NCBI RefSeq assembly: GCF_052115385.1
Contig: NZ_JBFRGP010000003.1
Location: 62,001-126,000, forward strand
Direction: 5' to 3'
Source: Dyella_D sp052115385
GTDB taxonomy: Bacteria; Pseudomonadota; Gammaproteobacteria; Xanthomonadales; Rhodanobacteraceae
Length of the DNA: 64,000 nucleotides
In this document: positions 1-8,143 of the stretch, one piece after another
Layout of the letters: every line of letters begins with the position of its first letter
How positions within the stretch are numbered: the stretch's first letter is position 1
The notes under the pieces: generated by a model
The model's database searches: none
What the model saw: the letters and a program-made list of their open reading frames with translations, nothing else
Told to the model about the DNA's origin: nothing
Made by a program: the position numbers and the translations under genes

Positions 1-513
1 CACCATGGCCTGGCGCGCACCTCCAAGACGCCGGGCCGCACCCAGCAGATGGTGTCCTTCTCGCTGCCGCCGCTGGCGCGGGGCGAGGGGCTGGCGCCGC
101 TGGACGCGCGCCTGATCGACCTGCCGGGCTACGGCTACGCCAAGGTGCCCGAGCCGCTGCGCGAGCACTGGAAGCGCGAGATCGACGCTTACCTGCACCA
201 GCGCCGCAGCCTGCGCGGCGTGATCCTGATCGTGGACATCCGCCATCCGCTGAAGGAATTCGACCGGATGATGCTGGCCTTCTGCCAGGACACCGCGCTG
301 CCTTGCCACGTGCTGCTGACCAAGGCCGACAAGCTCTCGCGCAACCAGGCCGCGCAGGCGCTGGCGGCGATGCGCAAGCAGTTCGAGGCCGAAGGGTTGC
401 AGGCCGCCACGGCACAGGTGTTTTCTTCCTCGGAAGGCACCGGCGTGGACGAGGGACGGGCCGCGGTGATGGAGCTGCTGCGCCGCGAGCGCAACAACCC
501 GCTCAGCGCGTAG
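1..513 (+). CDS. engB: EngB/YihA ribosome-biogenesis GTPase, 5' end cut by window
   Basis: C-terminal 170 residues of the EngB (YihA/YsxC) GTPase, which assists assembly of the large ribosomal subunit. The reading frame is open from base 1, so the start codon and Walker A loop lie outside the window. The visible part begins in switch I (LARTSKTPGRTQ), then shows the G3 motif (DLPGYGYAKV), the G4 motif (LLTKADKLS) and a G5-like serine pair (VFSSSEG), all in the order expected for the family. An internal ATG at 49 is not a plausible start because it would cut off switch I. The stop is followed after only a few bases by the 3' end of the convergent msrC. Identification is firm; only the N-terminus is missing. 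Confidence 0.95.
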   Translation, partial: HHGLARTSKTPGRTQQMVSFSLPPLARGEGLAPLDARLIDLPGYGYAKVPEPLREHWKREIDAYLHQRRSLRGVILIVDIRHPLKEFDRMMLAFCQDTALPCHVLLTKADKLSRNQAAQALAAMRKQFEAEGLQAATAQVFSSSEGTGVDEGRAAVMELLRRERNNPLSA

Positions 514-517
514 GCGC

Positions 518-1018
518 TCAACGCGCGGCGCTGTCCACCGCTTCCATGAAGACCGCGCACAGCGCCTCCATGCCGGCGCGGTCGTCGTCGTCGAAGCGCG
601 CGACCAGGGGGCTGTCCACGTCCCACACGCCGAGCAGGCTGCCGTCCTTGCGCACCAGCGGCACCACGATTTCCGAATTCGACGCCGCATCGCAGGCGAT
701 ATGCCCGGCGAATTCGTGCACGTCGCGCACCAGCTGGGTTTCACGCGTCTGCGCCGCGGTGCCGCACACGCCGCGGCCGATCGCGATGCGGATGCACGCC
801 GGCTTGCCCTGGAACGGACCGACCACCAGCTCGTTGCCGTCGTACAGATAGAAGCCGGCCCAGTTGAAGTCCGGCAGGCTGTGGAAGACCAGCGCGGAGA
901 AATTCGCCGCATTCGCGATCAGGTCCGGTTCGCCGGCCAGCATGCCGCGCATCTGTTCGCACAGTTCCGCATAGTGTTCCTGCTTGCTGGCGTAGGCGGC
1001 GGTGGCGACTTCGAACAT
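518..1018 (-). CDS. msrC: Free methionine-(R)-sulfoxide reductase (GAF domain, fRMsr)
   Basis: A 166-residue single-GAF-domain protein. This family (E. coli YebR/MsrC) reduces free L-methionine-(R)-sulfoxide in the cytoplasm, using thioredoxin-recycled cysteines. All three family cysteines are present: Cys75 (GKPACIRI), Cys85 (GRGVCGTAA) and Cys109 (GHIACDAASNSEIV), the last in the signature segment. The length matches the family. The start at 1018 is the Met that opens the GAF fold; an open frame continues far upstream, but that extension is antisense to bioD and has no family match. Convergent with engB and divergent from bioD. Trx-dependent repair fits trxA elsewhere in the window, though they are not linked. 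Confidence 0.93.
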   Translation of the reverse strand: MFEVATAAYASKQEHYAELCEQMRGMLAGEPDLIANAANFSALVFHSLPDFNWAGFYLYDGNELVVGPFQGKPACIRIAIGRGVCGTAAQTRETQLVRDVHEFAGHIACDAASNSEIVVPLVRKDGSLLGVWDVDSPLVARFDDDDRAGMEALCAVFMEAVDSAAR

Positions 1019-1117
1019 GGCGGCGGATCCGGCGGCAAAGCCCGTATTATGCGCCCACTTCCTGTGCGGAGCGCCGCCGATGCGCCAGAGCCCTTCCTCG
1101 TCGTGCCGGAGCGCGGC

Positions 1118-1798
1118 ATGAGCATGCCCGCCGTGTTTATCGCCGGCACCGACACCGGCATCGGCAAGACCCACGCCGCCTGCGCACTGCTGCATGCGCT
1201 GCGCCAGGCGGGCGAATCGGCCTGCGGCATGAAGCCGGTGGCGAGCGGTTGTGTAGATACGCCGGACGGCCGCCGTAACGAAGATGCCCTGGCCCTGCTC
1301 GCCGCGGGCAGCGTGCCGCTGCCGTACGAGCTGGTGAATCCGATCGCGCTGCGCGAGCCGCTGTCGCCGCACCTGGCGGCCGCGCACGAAGGCGTCACCA
1401 TCGCCTTGCCGCCGCTGCGCGAAGCGTTCGAGGCGCTGCAGGCCAGCCACGACCGCGTGGTGGTGGAAGGCGTCGGCGGCTGGCTGGTGCCGCTGGCGCC
1501 GGGACTGTTCGCTTCGGATCTGGCCAAGGCCTGGGAGTTGCCGGTGATCCTGGTGGTCGGCCTGCGCCTGGGTTGTCTCAGCCATGCGCTGCTGACCGCG
1601 CGCGCGATTGCCGCGGACGGTTGCCGGCTGATCGGCTGGATCGCCAACCGCATCGATCCGGCGATGGAAGCCGCTGACGAAAACCTGGCGACATTGCGCA
1701 CCCTGCTGCCCGCGCCGTGCCTGGGCGTGCTGCCGCACGGCGAAGTGGAGCCCGCGCTCGCCGCGCGCCACGTGAACGTGAAGTCGATCATTGCTTGA
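1118..1798 (+). CDS. bioD: Dethiobiotin synthetase
   Basis: A 226-residue BioD, the ATP-dependent enzyme that closes the ureido ring of 7,8-diaminopelargonate with CO2 to give dethiobiotin in biotin synthesis. The N-terminus carries the P-loop (AGTDTGIGKTH), followed by the substrate lysine segment (GMKPVASG) and the VEGVGGW segment equivalent to the family EGAGG motif. The start at 1118 has GGAG about 7 bases upstream; an alternative Met lies two codons later. It stands alone here, since bioA, bioB, bioC and bioF are not in the window. It is followed 60 bases on by a small conserved-looking gene on the same strand. Confidence 0.93.
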   Translation: MSMPAVFIAGTDTGIGKTHAACALLHALRQAGESACGMKPVASGCVDTPDGRRNEDALALLAAGSVPLPYELVNPIALREPLSPHLAAAHEGVTIALPPLREAFEALQASHDRVVVEGVGGWLVPLAPGLFASDLAKAWELPVILVVGLRLGCLSHALLTARAIAADGCRLIGWIANRIDPAMEAADENLATLRTLLPAPCLGVLPHGEVEPALAARHVNVKSIIA

Positions 1799-1858
1799 CG
1801 GGCGCTGGGGCATGCTTGCCCCACTCCGTACAGACAAGTCCCGCACCAGGAGCTCCGC

Positions 1859-2209
1859 ATGGCCAGCCGCAGCCACTTCTATCTTTCCATCGACGATCTC
1901 GCGCATGCCCGCGGGCCCGAGCCCAGCCTCAGCTATGCCGGCGCCGGTCCCAACGATTTCGCTGCGGCGCTGCAGCAGGCGCTGCGCGAGCCCGCGCTGT
2001 TCGAACGCTGGCGCGCGCTGCAGGAGGAGCCGGACGAAGTCGATGCCGCGCTTGGCAAGACCGACCCCGCGGCGCAAGTTAATGCGCAGGTCGCCGACCT
2101 GCATATCGAAGTGGACCTGGTCACCGACCTGCCGATGAGCATCGTGCGGCATCGTCTGAATCTGTTGATCGGTCCGAGCTGGAAGCTGCGCGATATGCGC
2201 GCGGCGTAG
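1859..2209 (+). CDS. Small protein of unknown function (116 aa)
   Basis: I do not recognise a family. The 116-residue product starts at an ATG with GGAG about 6 bases upstream (aggagctccgc), has no signal peptide or membrane segment, and is mostly helical and acidic in the middle (ALREPALFERWRALQEEPDE). The C-terminus is more basic and hydrophobic (RHRLNLLIGPSWKLRDM). Codon use matches the surrounding genes. It could be transcribed with bioD 60 bases upstream. The clean ribosome-binding site and lack of an alternative frame argue that it is real; function cannot be said. Confidence 0.7.
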   Translation: MASRSHFYLSIDDLAHARGPEPSLSYAGAGPNDFAAALQQALREPALFERWRALQEEPDEVDAALGKTDPAAQVNAQVADLHIEVDLVTDLPMSIVRHRLNLLIGPSWKLRDMRAA

Positions 2210-2313
2210 CTGTCTGATGCGCCGCAGCGCAGCGGCGCCGCTGACTTCCGGCCCTTGGACGCGTGCGCAGGCTGTGGTTACAGTCGAGTTTTTTACGCAC
2301 CAAGGGAAACCTC

Positions 2314-4506
2314 ATGCCGCCTCTCCGCGCCCTGGCGATCGCCACCTCGCTCGCCCTCGCCGCCTGCTCGCAGTCGTCCAACGAAGCGGCCAAGTCCGCC
2401 GAACATCCGGCGGCCGCCGCCAGCGCGCCAGCCACGGCGGAAGCGCAGGCGGCCAATCCGTTCTTCGCCGCCAGCACGCTGCCGTTCCAGGCGCCGCCGT
2501 TCGACAAGGTCAAGGAAGGCGATTACCAGCCGGCGATCGAAGAGGGCATCAAGCAGCACCTCGCCGAGATCGAGCAGATCGCTAACAATCCCGAAGCGCC
2601 GAGCTTCGACAACACCTATGTGGCGATGGAGAAGGCCGGCGCGCTGCTCACCCGCGTCAACCATGCTTTCGACGCCGTCACCGGCGCCAACACCACCGAC
2701 GCGCTGCAGAAGGTGCAGGAAGAGGAAGCGCCCAAGCTGGCCGCGCACCAGGACGCGATCTACCTCAACGACAAGCTGTTCAAGCGCGTCGAGGCGGTGT
2801 ACCAGCAGCGCGAATCGCTCAAGCTCGATGCCGAATCGCTGCGCCTGGTCGAGGTGGTCTACAAGAACTTCGTGCACCACGGCGCCAGGCTGTCCGAAGC
2901 GGACAAGGCCAAGCTGAAGGAACTCAATAAAGAAGAGTCCACCCTCAGCACCCAGTTCACCAACAAGCTGCTCGCCGCGACCAAGGCCAGCGCGCTGGTG
3001 GTGGACGACAAGGCCAAGCTCGCCGGCCTTTCCGATGGCGACATCGCCGCCGCCGCGCAGGACGCCAAGGAGCGCAAGCTCGACGGCAAGTGGGTGCTGC
3101 CGCTGCAGAACACCACGCAGCAGCCGCAGCTGCAGAGCCTGAGCGACCGTGCCACGCGCGAAGCGCTGTTCAAGGCCTCGTGGGACCGCGCCGAACACGG
3201 CGACGACAACGACACCCGCGGCCAGATCGAGCGCATCGCGCAACTGCGCGCCGAGCAGGCCAAGCTGCTGGGCTTCCCGAACTACGCCGCGTGGCAGCTC
3301 GAAGACCAGATGGCCAAGACGCCGGATGCGGCGCTCAGCTTCATGCACAACCTGGTGCAGCCGGCCACCGCGCGCGCGCAGACGGAAGCCAAGGACATCC
3401 AGGCCGTGATCGACCAGCAGAACGGCGGCTTCAAGCTCGAAGCCTGGGACTGGAGCCGTTACGCCGAGCAGGTGCGCAAGGCCAGGTACGACCTCGACGA
3501 GAGCCAGATCAAACCGTACTTCGAACTGGACAACGTGCTGCAGAACGGCGTGTTCTACGCCGCCAACCAGCTCTACGGCCTGACCTTCAAGGAGCGCAAG
3601 GACATCCCGGTGTACCAGCCGGACGTGCGCGTGTTCGAAGTGTTCGACAAGGACGGCAGCTCGATGGCGCTGTTCTATTGCGATTACTTCAAGCGCGACA
3701 ACAAGGGCGGCGGCGCCTGGATGAGCAACTTCGTCGACCAGTCCCGGCTGCTCGGCGCCAAGCCGGTGGTCTACAACGTCGCCAACTTCACCAAGCCCGC
3801 GCCGGGCCAGCCGGCCCTGCTGTCGTTCGACGACGTCACCACCATGTTCCACGAGTTCGGCCACGCGCTGCACGGCATGTTCGCCGACTCGCAGTACCCG
3901 ACGCTGTCGGGCGCCAACACCGCGCGCGACTTCGTCGAGTTTCCCTCGCAGTTCAACGAGCACTGGGGCACCGATCCGAAGATCTTCGCCCACTACGCCA
4001 AGCACTATCAGACCGGCGAACCGATGCCGCAGGCCCTGGTCGACAAGATCAAGAAGGCCGGCAACTTCAACAAGGGCTACGACATGACCGAGCTGGTGGC
4101 CGCGGCCCTGCTCGACATGAACTGGCACAGCCTGGGCGCCGATGCGCCCAGGCAGGACGCCGACAAGTTCGAGGCCGCGGCGCTGAAGAAGGACAAGATC
4201 GACCTCAGCTACGTGCCGCCGCGCTACCGCTCCAGCTATTTCCAGCACATCTGGGGCAATGGCTACGCCGCCGGCTACTACGCCTACCTGTGGACGCAGA
4301 TGCTGGCCGACGACGGCTTCGAATGGTTCAAGGAACACGGCGGCCTGACCCGCGAGAACGGCGACCGCTTCCGCGCCATGATCCTGTCGCGCGGCAATAC
4401 GGTGGAGCTGGGCAAGCTCTACCGCGACTGGCGCGGCAAGGATCCGAGCGTGGAGCCGATGCTGCTCGATCGCGGCCTGAAGGCCGCGCCGGCTGCGAAG
4501 AAATAA
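2314..4506 (+). CDS. dcp: Exported M3-family peptidyl-dipeptidase (Dcp-like lipoprotein)
   Basis: A 730-residue zinc metallopeptidase of family M3 (Dcp/oligopeptidase A type), which removes C-terminal dipeptides from or cleaves short oligopeptides. The active-site motif HEFGHALHG lies at about residues 513-521, with the downstream Glu region typical of M3 (TARDFVEFPSQFNEHW). The N-terminus is a lipoprotein signal (LALAACSQSS), predicting attachment to a membrane facing the periplasm. The start at 2314 places this signal at the very N-terminus; an upstream in-frame start at 2263 would bury it. A purine-rich stretch (aaggga) lies 7-12 bases before the ATG. An Ala-rich linker follows the lipobox. 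Dcp versus a general oligopeptidase cannot be settled from sequence alone. Confidence 0.9.
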   Translation: MPPLRALAIATSLALAACSQSSNEAAKSAEHPAAAASAPATAEAQAANPFFAASTLPFQAPPFDKVKEGDYQPAIEEGIKQHLAEIEQIANNPEAPSFDNTYVAMEKAGALLTRVNHAFDAVTGANTTDALQKVQEEEAPKLAAHQDAIYLNDKLFKRVEAVYQQRESLKLDAESLRLVEVVYKNFVHHGARLSEADKAKLKELNKEESTLSTQFTNKLLAATKASALVVDDKAKLAGLSDGDIAAAAQDAKERKLDGKWVLPLQNTTQQPQLQSLSDRATREALFKASWDRAEHGDDNDTRGQIERIAQLRAEQAKLLGFPNYAAWQLEDQMAKTPDAALSFMHNLVQPATARAQTEAKDIQAVIDQQNGGFKLEAWDWSRYAEQVRKARYDLDESQIKPYFELDNVLQNGVFYAANQLYGLTFKERKDIPVYQPDVRVFEVFDKDGSSMALFYCDYFKRDNKGGGAWMSNFVDQSRLLGAKPVVYNVANFTKPAPGQPALLSFDDVTTMFHEFGHALHGMFADSQYPTLSGANTARDFVEFPSQFNEHWGTDPKIFAHYAKHYQTGEPMPQALVDKIKKAGNFNKGYDMTELVAAALLDMNWHSLGADAPRQDADKFEAAALKKDKIDLSYVPPRYRSSYFQHIWGNGYAAGYYAYLWTQMLADDGFEWFKEHGGLTRENGDRFRAMILSRGNTVELGKLYRDWRGKDPSVEPMLLDRGLKAAPAAKK

Positions 4507-4641
4507 CCCCGGTGTCGTGGCCTGGCGGTGCATCGGACGATGCGCCGCCAGGCCGGACGGCGTCCTGCCGGAAAGACAGGGCGCGTTGCTGCAATGGTTG
4601 TACGGAAAGAACGTTTTTCGCATTCACTTACGGAGAAGGTC

Positions 4642-5025
4642 ATGCAAAAACTGTCGTCCATGCTTGCATCCATCGTTCTGTCGGCCGCCTTCGGCCTGTT
4701 CGCCGCCGCGCCTTCGGCGCATGCGCAATCCACCGGCGTGGCGTTGTCGTGCGGCGTCAATGTCTGCGATGCCACTGCGACCAGCCCAGGTTCGCCCACG
4801 CCGTTCGTCTACAACTGGTCGTTCACCGGCACCGCGCACCTGTCCGCGCCGTTCCACTGCAACAACAGCGGGCTGCTGGGCCACAAGGCCCAATGCACGT
4901 TCCAGTGCCTGCAGCCGTACAACGACCACATCATCATGAAGGTCACGGTGCAGGACGCGACCGGTGCCTATATCGGAGATGCTTCGTCGGGTGCGGTCTG
5001 CAACGGCACGGCCGGCGACATCTGA
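4642..5025 (+). CDS. Small secreted cysteine-containing protein, unknown
   Basis: A 127-residue product with a clear Sec signal peptide ending in a PSAHAQ cleavage site near residue 29, so export to the periplasm or outside is likely. The mature part of roughly 98 residues has six cysteines (CGVNVC, FHCNN, AQCTFQC, AVCNG), enough for three disulfides, and a beta-rich, Ser/Thr/Gly-rich composition suggestive of a small immunoglobulin-like or PKD-like sandwich. I recognise no family. The start at 4642 has a strong ribosome-binding site (cggagaaggt). It sits between the M3 peptidase and a hairpin terminator shared with the convergent AraC gene. Confidence 0.78.
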   Translation: MQKLSSMLASIVLSAAFGLFAAAPSAHAQSTGVALSCGVNVCDATATSPGSPTPFVYNWSFTGTAHLSAPFHCNNSGLLGHKAQCTFQCLQPYNDHIIMKVTVQDATGAYIGDASSGAVCNGTAGDI

Positions 5026-5046
5026 GCCGGCGAAGGTTTTCGATCA

Positions 5047-5077
5047 GAAAGGGCCGGCCTATGCCGGTCCTTTTTTT
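5047..5077. terminator. Bidirectional intrinsic terminator
   Basis: GC-rich hairpin (ggaccggc/gccggtcc type arms around a cctat loop) followed on the + strand by seven T and on the - strand by a short T run (aaag). It separates the secreted-protein gene from the convergent AraC-type gene, whose stop codon overlaps its edge. Confidence 0.8.
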
Positions 5078-5967
5078 CATGCCGCCAGCGCGTCCGCGCG
5101 CACCGCGCCCGGACTGATGCCGCTGACCCGCTTGAACAGGCGGCGGAAGGCGGCCTCGCTGGCGTAGCCGAGGCGTTCGGCGATCGAGGCGACGGATAGC
5201 TGGCGTTCGCGCAGCAGTTTCTCCGCCACGCTGACGCGCCACTGGGTGACGTACTGCATCGGCGGCATATGCATGAGCTGGGTGAAGCGTTCGGCGAAGG
5301 CCGAGCGCGACATGCACGCCAGCGCCGCCATCGATGGCATCGTCCACGGCTCACCGGGTTTTTCGTGCACGGCGTGCAGCACCTTGCAGATGCGCGCATC
5401 GGCCAGCGCGGCGAACAGGCCCTGGCGTTCGACGTTGCGGCTGGCGTAGTCGCACACCGCCAGCGCGAACAGCGTGTCGGCCAGCTTGTTGAGCAGCACC
5501 TGGCGGCCGGGCTGCCGCGACTGCGAGACCTGCACCATCATGTTGGCGAGCTGGCCGAACATGTCGCCGGCCTCGCTGGAGCGCACCGTGAAGCAGGGCG
5601 GCAGGGCATGGCTCAGCGGATGCCGTGCATGCGCCGGAAAGTGCAGTTCGCCGCAGATCAGGCTGGTGGCATCGTCCTCGTGGGTGGTGGCGCGCAGCCG
5701 GTGCGGGTCGCCGTGCGGCAGCACGACCAGGTCGCCCGCCGCCAATTCCATGCGCAGCCCGATGGCCTTGCTTTCCACCTGGCAGTTGCCGGTGCCGACC
5801 AGATGGAACAGGCCGCAGTGATAGCGCGGCTCCTCCAGGAACCAGGAGCCGCAGTACTGCAGCTCGGCGACGATATCGACGCGCAGGTTCGACTGCAGCA
5901 GCAGGGCCTCCAGTGCGGGGGATACCGCACAGGGCTGGCCCGGGATGGAGCTGGGCAGGGCGGACAT
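5077..5967 (-). CDS. AraC-family transcriptional regulator with cupin sensor domain
   Basis: A 296-residue regulator. Residues about 25-190 form an AraC-type cupin ligand-binding domain (LVGTGNCQV, LAAGDLVVLPHGDPHRL). The C-terminal hundred residues carry two helix-turn-helix units (MPSMAALACMSRSAFAERF and the typical SVASIAERLGYASEAAFRR followed by a G.SPGAVR end). The domain order matches the cupin_6 AraC subgroup that often controls neighbouring oxidoreductase or transport genes, but no obvious target adjoins it: upstream on the same strand lies the RiPP cluster, whose last gene ends 110 bases before this start. The ligand is unknown. Start taken as the Met at 5967, preceded by gggaga. Confidence 0.9.
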   Translation of the reverse strand: MSALPSSIPGQPCAVSPALEALLLQSNLRVDIVAELQYCGSWFLEEPRYHCGLFHLVGTGNCQVESKAIGLRMELAAGDLVVLPHGDPHRLRATTHEDDATSLICGELHFPAHARHPLSHALPPCFTVRSSEAGDMFGQLANMMVQVSQSRQPGRQVLLNKLADTLFALAVCDYASRNVERQGLFAALADARICKVLHAVHEKPGEPWTMPSMAALACMSRSAFAERFTQLMHMPPMQYVTQWRVSVAEKLLRERQLSVASIAERLGYASEAAFRRLFKRVSGISPGAVRADALAA

Positions 5968-6077
5968 GGGCGTTCTCCCTCGATGGTTCGCCCTAGGGAT
6001 TCGGCCGCGGTGGCCTGCGGGTTACCTAGGACGAATCAAGTCAGGATGATCGGGGAGCCGACCCGGCTGGCCGGAGA

Positions 6078-6863
6078 CTATCCGTCCGTGGGGCGCAGCT
6101 CCCGGATCAGGCCGGCATCGATCCAGCCGTGCAGCATGGTCGCCAGGCGGGCAAGGGCTTGCTGCGGTGCACGCTGGGTCTGCGCCAGTTCGCACAGCCT
6201 GGAGAAGGGTTCGTCGCGCGTGGCCGCCCACAGCAGCTGGCACTCGTCCAGGCCCAGTGGCCGGTAGCGGACGGTGTGCGCCTGGCGCCACACGATCAGC
6301 CGCCGCGGCTGCGCGCGCCGGCGCAGGTGCGGGCGCGGCGCGCCGGCGTCCACGGCAGTGCGGAAGGCGTCCACATTGGTGACCAGGGCCAGCCACTGCA
6401 GATGCTGTTGCGGCACCAGGTGCAGGCCGGCCCAGTCCTGCGGCGCGATGGCGGCCAGCGCGTCCGCGCCGAGCGCCGGTTCGTCCGCCGCGTCGAAGCA
6501 GGTGGAGATCGCCCAGTCCAGTTCGGCCGCCTCGGCGAACGCCGGCCGATCGCGCCAGGGCAGCGCGTAGCGCAGGAAGGCGGCGAGCCCGGCGCCGTGC
6601 CAGCGCAGGTTGTAGTGCTCCGACGGGCAGGCGTCGATATAGCGGTCGAGCAAGGCCGTAAAGCGTCGCCCGGCCAGGCTGGCGACGGTGGGGAATTCGT
6701 TGGACAGCGCTTCGCGCAGGCGTGCGCGGTAGCCGTGGCGGTAGATCGCCAGCCGGCTCCTGGCGTCGGCGATGCCGTCGCCGACCAGCTCGGGCAGGGG
6801 CATCGCGGAAGCGCCCATCACGGCCCGCTGCAGGCGCAGTTGCAGCGCTTGCAGGTCGCTCAT
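6078..6863 (-). CDS. DUF2063 partner protein of MNIO maturase (BufC/HvfC-like)
   Basis: A 261-residue protein of the DUF2063 (putative DNA-binding) family. The N-terminal helical domain has the family signature R..IYRHGYRARLREAL..EFP.V and a following ACPSEHYNLRW segment; the C-terminal half resembles a RiPP-recognition partner region (HLVPQQHLQWLALVTNVD). In bufferin and HvfA systems this protein works with the DUF692 (MNIO) enzyme to recognise the precursor peptide. Its ATG overlaps the stop of the DUF692 gene by four bases (ATGA), which indicates translational coupling and supports the start at 6863 over the longer open frame. Assignment to the family is firm; the precise role here is inferred from described systems. 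Confidence 0.9.
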   Translation of the reverse strand: MSDLQALQLRLQRAVMGASAMPLPELVGDGIADARSRLAIYRHGYRARLREALSNEFPTVASLAGRRFTALLDRYIDACPSEHYNLRWHGAGLAAFLRYALPWRDRPAFAEAAELDWAISTCFDAADEPALGADALAAIAPQDWAGLHLVPQQHLQWLALVTNVDAFRTAVDAGAPRPHLRRRAQPRRLIVWRQAHTVRYRPLGLDECQLLWAATRDEPFSRLCELAQTQRAPQQALARLATMLHGWIDAGLIRELRPTDG

Positions 6864-7708
6864 GCGGCGGCCCTCGCCAAGGGCTCGGCCAGCCGGCGCG
6901 CGTGTTCCAGCTCGGCCAGCAGTTCGCTCAGCGGCGGGATGTGGTCGTCGCGCTCGATCATGGTCGAGACCGCGCCGAAGCGGCGCACCGCCGCCTCGTA
7001 CAGCGCCCACACCGGCGAAGGCACGGGGGCGTCATGCGTATCCACCAGCAGCGCCGCGCCGTGTTCGTGCCCGGCCAGGTGGAACTGCTGCACGCGCTCG
7101 ACCGGCACGCCGTCGATGTAGCGCATCGGATCGAAGCCGTGATTGCAGGCGCTGACGTAGATGTTGTTGATGTCCAGCAGGATCAGGCAGTCCGCGCGCC
7201 GCGCCACTTCGGCCAGGAATTCCCATTCCTCCAGCTGCGCCTGCGCGAATCGGATATAGCTGGAGACGTTCTCCAGCAGGATGCGCCGCTGCAGCCGGTC
7301 CTGCACCTGGCGTACGCGCGCGACGACGTGCTCCAGCGCTTCTTCGGTATACGGCAGCGGCATCAGGTCGTGCAGGTTGACGCCTTGCACGCCGGTCCAG
7401 CACAGATGGTCGGACACCCAGGCCGGCTCGATGCGCCGGGCCAGCGCGTCGAGGCGCGCGAGGTAGCCCTCGTCCAGCGGATCGGTGCCGCCGATCGACA
7501 GCGAGACCCCGTGCATCGCCAGCGGAAAGCGCGCGCGGAAGCGTTCCAGCCACACCAGCGGCAGGCCGCCGGGGACCAGGTAGTTCTCGGAGATGATTTC
7601 CAGCCAGTCGACCCCTTGCGGGTGGTCGAGCAGCGACTGGTAGTGCTCCACGCGCAGGCCGAGGCCGTAGCCGAGGTAGGGCGGGCGATTTTTATCGATA
7701 GCGCTCAT
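6860..7708 (-). CDS. DUF692 multinuclear iron oxygenase (MNIO), BufB-like RiPP maturase
   Basis: A 282-residue TIM-barrel protein of DUF692, the MNIO family of peptide-modifying iron enzymes. Family hallmarks are visible: GLGLRVEHY at the N-terminus, WLEIISENY, MHGVSLSIGG, VSDHLCWTG, NLHDLMPLPYTEEAL, ILLENVSSY, LLDINNIYVSACNHGFDP, FHLAGH, and DTHDAPV. These hold the His, Asp, Glu and Asn metal ligands. In characterised bufferin systems the enzyme converts precursor cysteines into thiooxazole-type groups that bind copper. It is coupled by a 4-base overlap to the DUF2063 gene and preceded by the six-Cys precursor gene, with a palindromic repeat between precursor and maturase. The substrate assignment rests on this neighbourhood. 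Confidence 0.94.
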   Translation of the reverse strand: MSAIDKNRPPYLGYGLGLRVEHYQSLLDHPQGVDWLEIISENYLVPGGLPLVWLERFRARFPLAMHGVSLSIGGTDPLDEGYLARLDALARRIEPAWVSDHLCWTGVQGVNLHDLMPLPYTEEALEHVVARVRQVQDRLQRRILLENVSSYIRFAQAQLEEWEFLAEVARRADCLILLDINNIYVSACNHGFDPMRYIDGVPVERVQQFHLAGHEHGAALLVDTHDAPVPSPVWALYEAAVRRFGAVSTMIERDDHIPPLSELLAELEHARRLAEPLARAAA

Positions 7709-7740
7709 CGCAAGTCATCTCCTCAGTCCCCAAAGGCGAA

Positions 7741-7851
7741 CCCTTCTCCCTCTGGGAGAAGGTGCCGGCAGGCGGATGAGGGTTCGGGCGGAGTAGTGCG
7801 CACCACTCCGCCCGAACCCTCACCCCAACCCCTCTCCCGACGGGAGAGGGG
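7741..7851. repeat. Family B intergenic palindromic repeat, copy 1
   Basis: A 110-bp composite palindrome. It has an outer pair of ccttctccc/gggagaagg and cctctccc/gggagagg hairpins around a long central inverted repeat whose arms read gagggttcgggcggag and ctccgcccgaaccctc. A second copy lies at 33065-33224. Here it occupies nearly the whole gap between the RiPP precursor gene and its maturase, where it could act as a processing or attenuation structure. Confidence 0.85.
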
Positions 7852-7861
7852 CTCAACCGCA

Positions 7862-8143
7862 TCAGGCCTTGTTCTCGGCCTGCGCCTTATCGCAGTCCGC
7901 CTGGTTCTTCTGCATGGTGAAACCCTGGCCCTTGCACGCGTTCTGGCCTTTACAGGCATTGCTCGCCTGCTTGCACGCGCCGTGGCCCTTGCAGGCCGAG
8001 GAGTTCATGCACTTGACCGACGCCGTCGCGCCCTGCGCCTTGTCGCCCTTGGCATTGTCGGCCATCGCGGCGGAGGCCGCGGTGATCGCGAACAGGCCGG
8101 CGACCATGGCCGCCATCGCACCGCTCTGCAAAGTCTTCTTCAT
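7862..8143 (-). CDS. BufA2-type periplasmic bufferin RiPP precursor (six Cys)
   Basis: A 93-residue precursor peptide. Residues 1-29 form a Sec signal peptide (basic MKK, hydrophobic core, ASAAMA cleavage). The mature part has six cysteines at 45, 51, 57, 64, 70 and 84 in a repeated ACKG-type pattern (SSACKGHGACK, NACKGQNACKGQGF). This pattern is what I know from BufA2-family bufferins, exported peptides whose cysteines are modified by the MNIO enzyme and that chelate copper in the periplasm. The start at 8143 has gaGAGGGA upstream and places the signal peptide first. First gene of a same-strand set with bufB and bufC, but separated from them by a 153-bp gap filled by a palindromic repeat. 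Metal and modification are inferred. Confidence 0.87.
   Translation of the reverse strand: MKKTLQSGAMAAMVAGLFAITAASAAMADNAKGDKAQGATASVKCMNSSACKGHGACKQASNACKGQNACKGQGFTMQKNQADCDKAQAENKA

Noticed and set aside
2293..4623. 776-codon minus-strand open frame opposite the M3 peptidase
   Set aside because: Shadow frame; the plus-strand product has the HEFGH active site and signal peptide, the minus-strand product has no family pattern.
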